Below are positions 5,942 through 7,383 of a stretch of 7,383 nucleotides of DNA, one piece after another (positions within the stretch are counted from its first letter, which is position 1; each line of letters begins with the position of its first letter). Source of the stretch: an uncultured Bacteroidales bacterium (lineage in GTDB: Bacteria; Bacteroidota; Bacteroidia; Bacteroidales; UBA932); assembly GCA_946530505.1 (NCBI GenBank), contig CAMNAD010000070.1, positions 1 through 7,383 on the forward strand. The letters are read 5' to 3'. Both the position numbers and the translations under genes were made by a program. The notes beneath the pieces are model-generated. The model saw only the letters and a program-made list of their open reading frames with translations, ran no database searches and was not told the origin of the DNA.

Positions 5942-6503
5942 ATCCTTGCTTCTTCCAATAATCTTTAATCTTTTTTGCAAGCATCGCGCGTGCACGGAAG
6001 AACTGCGATGCCGACGAGTCTTCCTTGATACCCAGCAATCCCGCAATCTCCCTGTGCGATTTCTTCTCGAAAACGAAGAGATTGAATACGGTCCGGTAGC
6101 CGTCCGGCAGGCTCTTTATCATCTCCGCCAGTTCGCGGACCGGCACATCAGGCATGCCTTCAATCTCCCCTTCCCCCTCTGTATCCGGCAACTCGTCCAC
6201 ATACTTCAGGCGCCCTGCACCGCGGAGGCTCTTGAGAGAATCGTTCACTACTATCCGGCTCATCCATGCCTTCAGGCTCCCCTCGCCCCGGTATTCAAAG
6301 CCGTCCAACTTGCTGAACACTTTGACGAAAGCATCCTGCAGAACATCTTTTACTGCCGCGGAATCCACCACATAACGGGAGCATACCGCAGTGAGATACC
6401 CGATATAGCGATCGTACAACAATCGCATTCCGGACGCTTCCCCTCTGCGGATACGATTCAGCAGTTCAAGTTCACTCAGTTCATTTCCTGCTCTTGAACT
6501 CAA
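5931..6503 (-). CDS. ECF-type RNA polymerase sigma factor (Das-like)
   Basis: Alternative sigma-70 family factor directing RNA polymerase to a small regulon. With the TTG start at 6503 the protein is 190 residues, normal for ECF sigmas. Region 2 spans about residues 26-94 (LLYDRYIGYLTAVCSRYV, DVLQDAFVKVF, GSLKAWMSRIVVN) and region 4 about 126-180 (SLPDGYRTVFNLFVFEKKSHREIAGLLG, then SQFFRARAML, the helix-turn-helix for the -35 element). There is no region 1 or 3. No ATG is well placed: the in-frame ATG at 6647 adds 48 residues that just overlay the lipoprotein gene, and the Met at residue 26 would cut into region 2. TTG 6503 or GTG 6530 therefore seem best. It overlaps the lipoprotein gene by 23 bases and the anti-sigma gene by 11, so the three are surely one operon. 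In this setting it is probably held by the next gene's product. As I recall, the Bacteroides relative was assigned to family ECF21. Confidence 0.92.
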   Translation of the reverse strand: MSSRAGNELSELELLNRIRRGEASGMRLLYDRYIGYLTAVCSRYVVDSAAVKDVLQDAFVKVFSKLDGFEYRGEGSLKAWMSRIVVNDSLKSLRGAGRLKYVDELPDTEGEGEIEGMPDVPVRELAEMIKSLPDGYRTVFNLFVFEKKSHREIAGLLGIKEDSSASQFFRARAMLAKKIKDYWKKQGYEQ

Positions 6504-7161
6504 ACTTATGAGATTCCGTCTTTCCGGCACTGTCCGTCCATTTAAGCGTGAGTATCTTGTATTCTTCTCCCGTATCCGGGAGGGTATTGATGTCGAAATA
6601 AACCAGCGACTCCCCTTTCTCCTTGTGTCCGTCGCCTGCAGCATCATGGCGAAGGATCAGTTCGTATGGGTCTTCTGGGTTTGTCCCGGCAATCAGGGAG
6701 AAACGGTGCTGTATGCCTTCATCCCCCCACCAGGTCGAATAATGCAGGGTCAGATATCCGTCCTCCGCGCCGGTCATCCAGTCGAACACTATGTCCAGTC
6801 CGTCATCTCCCGGAGCCGACACGTCTGCGGTGAACTCGCCTTTGTCTATCGAGTCGTAATAATGGACATCCGTCACATACCCGTAACTGCCCATTACCTT
6901 ATTGTATACGGAGATATCGCATACGATGCGTTCCCCTACCAGTTTTTCGTCCGTGAAATTCCGCGGAAACAGACGTGTGGTATCGTCCACCTGAAAATAC
7001 AGGGTGTCGGTCGGAGACTTTTTAACGCTGACGATTGCGGCGTATGATAATGGTTGTCCATCATTATTTCCAGCTAATTCATTCCATACCATATCTTTGG
7101 AGCATCCTGCAGCAAGGAGGACCGATAAAAAAATTGATAAAATATTGACCGGGCGATTCAT
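6481..7161 (-). CDS. NigD-like lipoprotein
   Basis: The protein is 226 residues with a lipoprotein signal peptide (MNRPVNILSIFLSVLLAAGC), lipobox LAAGC and lipidated Cys20. The mature end CSKD resembles the Lys-acidic surface-export signal reported for Bacteroidota lipoproteins, so the protein may reach the cell surface. The mature domain has the look of NigD-like proteins: an N-terminal beta module with DTLYFQVDDTTRLFPRNF, a middle with VHYYDSIDKGEF, and a C-terminal part with DGYLTLHYSTWWGDEG and DPYELILRHDAAGD. No enzyme motif is visible; NigD was named from a locus for a bacteriocin-like activity, and the molecular role is not settled. It is the first gene of the sigma/anti-sigma operon, and NigD-like genes sit beside Dma systems in Bacteroides, so it is probably both partner and target of the sigma. 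Confidence 0.85.
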   Translation of the reverse strand: MNRPVNILSIFLSVLLAAGCSKDMVWNELAGNNDGQPLSYAAIVSVKKSPTDTLYFQVDDTTRLFPRNFTDEKLVGERIVCDISVYNKVMGSYGYVTDVHYYDSIDKGEFTADVSAPGDDGLDIVFDWMTGAEDGYLTLHYSTWWGDEGIQHRFSLIAGTNPEDPYELILRHDAAGDGHKEKGESLVYFDINTLPDTGEEYKILTLKWTDSAGKTESHKFEFKSRK

Positions 7162-7175
7162 ATCCTGTTGTTTGG

Positions 7176-7213
7176 TTCTGTATTATAAATCCGGGTTGCA
7201 CGGATTCTTGCAT
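7176..7213 (-). promoter_or_regulatory. Candidate ECF promoter of the NigD-like/sigma/anti-sigma operon
   Basis: Read on the - strand, ATGCAAGAATCCGT (7213-7200), 16 bases, then ATACAGAA (7183-7176), ending 14 bases before the ATG at 7161. The same two boxes with the same 16-base gap precede the divergent lipoprotein gene; 29 of 38 positions agree. No TAnnTTTG box is present in this region, consistent with use of an alternative sigma. The assignment to the sigma encoded in this operon is inference. Confidence 0.55.
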
Positions 7214-7248
7214 GAAAACTTTCGTTTAATATAGATGCAAGATTCCGT
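7200..7248. repeat. Inverted repeat at the centre of the divergent promoter region
   Basis: The arms ACGGATTCTTGCAT (7200-7213) and ATGCAAGATTCCGT (7235-7248) are reverse complements with one mismatch in 14, separated by a 21-base AT-rich spacer. The centre of symmetry (7224) coincides with the midpoint between the start codons at 7161 and 7286. Two readings are possible: two facing copies of a promoter's upstream box, or a two-site operator for a dimeric regulator. Confidence 0.8.
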
Positions 7249-7272
7249 CAAAAACGAGTTTAATATACAGAA
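7235..7272 (+). promoter_or_regulatory. Candidate ECF promoter of the divergent lipoprotein gene
   Basis: ATGCAAGATTCCGT (7235-7248), 16 bases, then ATACAGAA (7265-7272), ending 13 bases before the ATG at 7286. It mirrors the promoter of the leftward operon in sequence, spacing and distance to the start, so both genes are probably switched on together. The -10-like part overlaps GTTTAATATA (7258-7267), a 10-base sequence also present at 7224-7233. Confidence 0.55.
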
Positions 7273-7285
7273 AAACATAAGAATT

Positions 7286-7383
7286 ATGAAAAAATACATC
7301 TTATTTGCAATCACATTTGCTGTTGGAGCTTCTCTTGCGTCTTGCATGAAAGACGGATTTTATTATGAACCTGCAGCCGGCCT
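7286..7383 (+). CDS. Lipoprotein, N-terminus only (3' truncated by window edge)
   Basis: An ATG at 7286 opens a frame that runs off the window after 32 full codons. It encodes a basic start (MKK), a hydrophobic signal-peptide core and the lipobox LASC with the lipidated Cys at residue 20, followed by MKDGFYYEPAAG. The family cannot be told from this fragment. The mature N-terminus CMKD resembles the CSKD of the divergent NigD-like protein, and the two share promoter sequence, so a paired role in the outer membrane is plausible. The start is supported by the signal peptide and by its position 13 bases after the shared promoter element. Confidence 0.8.
   Translation, partial: MKKYILFAITFAVGASLASCMKDGFYYEPAAG

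Noticed and set aside
6510..6519. AGATTCCGTC inside the lipoprotein gene resembling the upstream box of the divergent promoter
   Set aside because: No ATACAG-like box lies 16 bases downstream and no gene starts there; taken as chance within coding DNA.
5913..7047. Long + strand frames (5913-6497 and 6508-7047) opposite the sigma and lipoprotein genes
   Set aside because: The - strand frames carry clear sigma-70 regions and a lipoprotein signal with NigD-like motifs; the + frames show nothing recognisable.

Overview
The window looks like chromosomal DNA from a Bacteroidota, most likely a Bacteroidales gut-type bacterium. The reasons are the short FtsZ tail of the Bacteroidales type, a GluRS with the long KRDGDK-containing middle region usual in this phylum, promoter boxes of the TAnnTTTG kind, starts that mostly lack a useful Shine-Dalgarno, and a NigD-like lipoprotein / ECF sigma / inner-to-outer-membrane anti-sigma operon restricted to this phylum. 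The species is not identified.

Left half, mainly + strand housekeeping. The 3' two thirds of ftsZ (cell division GTPase) overlaps gltX (glutamyl-tRNA synthetase) by four bases. A 67-residue two-helix membrane protein lies convergently on the - strand and overlaps the end of gltX. After a 175-base divergent promoter region come dtd (D-aminoacyl-tRNA deacylase), a 155-base stretch holding a possible 26-residue glycine-zipper peptide and a possible 13-codon leader ORF, an inositol-monophosphatase-family gene, and rpiB (ribose-5-phosphate isomerase B) with its own likely promoter.

Right half, a - strand signalling operon read from 7161 down to 4715. It encodes a NigD-like lipoprotein, an ECF sigma factor, and a 408-residue protein with a cytoplasmic N-terminus, one inner-membrane helix, a long Pro/Glu/Ala-rich periplasmic linker and a C-terminal outer-membrane beta-barrel. 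The three genes overlap by 23 and 11 bases. The last protein has the architecture of the dual membrane-spanning anti-sigma factors (Dma) described in Bacteroides thetaiotaomicron, where they hold an ECF sigma (Das) and control outer-membrane vesicle formation. The likely logic is that the barrel senses a state of the outer membrane, the N-terminus releases the sigma, and the sigma drives the operon and target lipoproteins. A second lipoprotein gene starts divergently at 7286 and runs off the right edge.

The most interesting signal is the 124-base region between the two lipoprotein genes. It is mirror-symmetric: each gene is preceded, at almost the same distance, by the same bipartite sequence (ATGCAAGA[A/T]TCCGT, then exactly 16 bases, then ATACAGAA). 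The two upstream boxes form an inverted repeat centred at the midpoint of the two start codons. This is a good candidate for the promoter recognised by the sigma factor in the operon. The second notable signal is a 120-base nest of hairpins closed by a perfect 19-bp stem inside the linker-coding part of the anti-sigma gene. No tRNA, rRNA, CRISPR array, insertion sequence or convincing intrinsic terminator was found.
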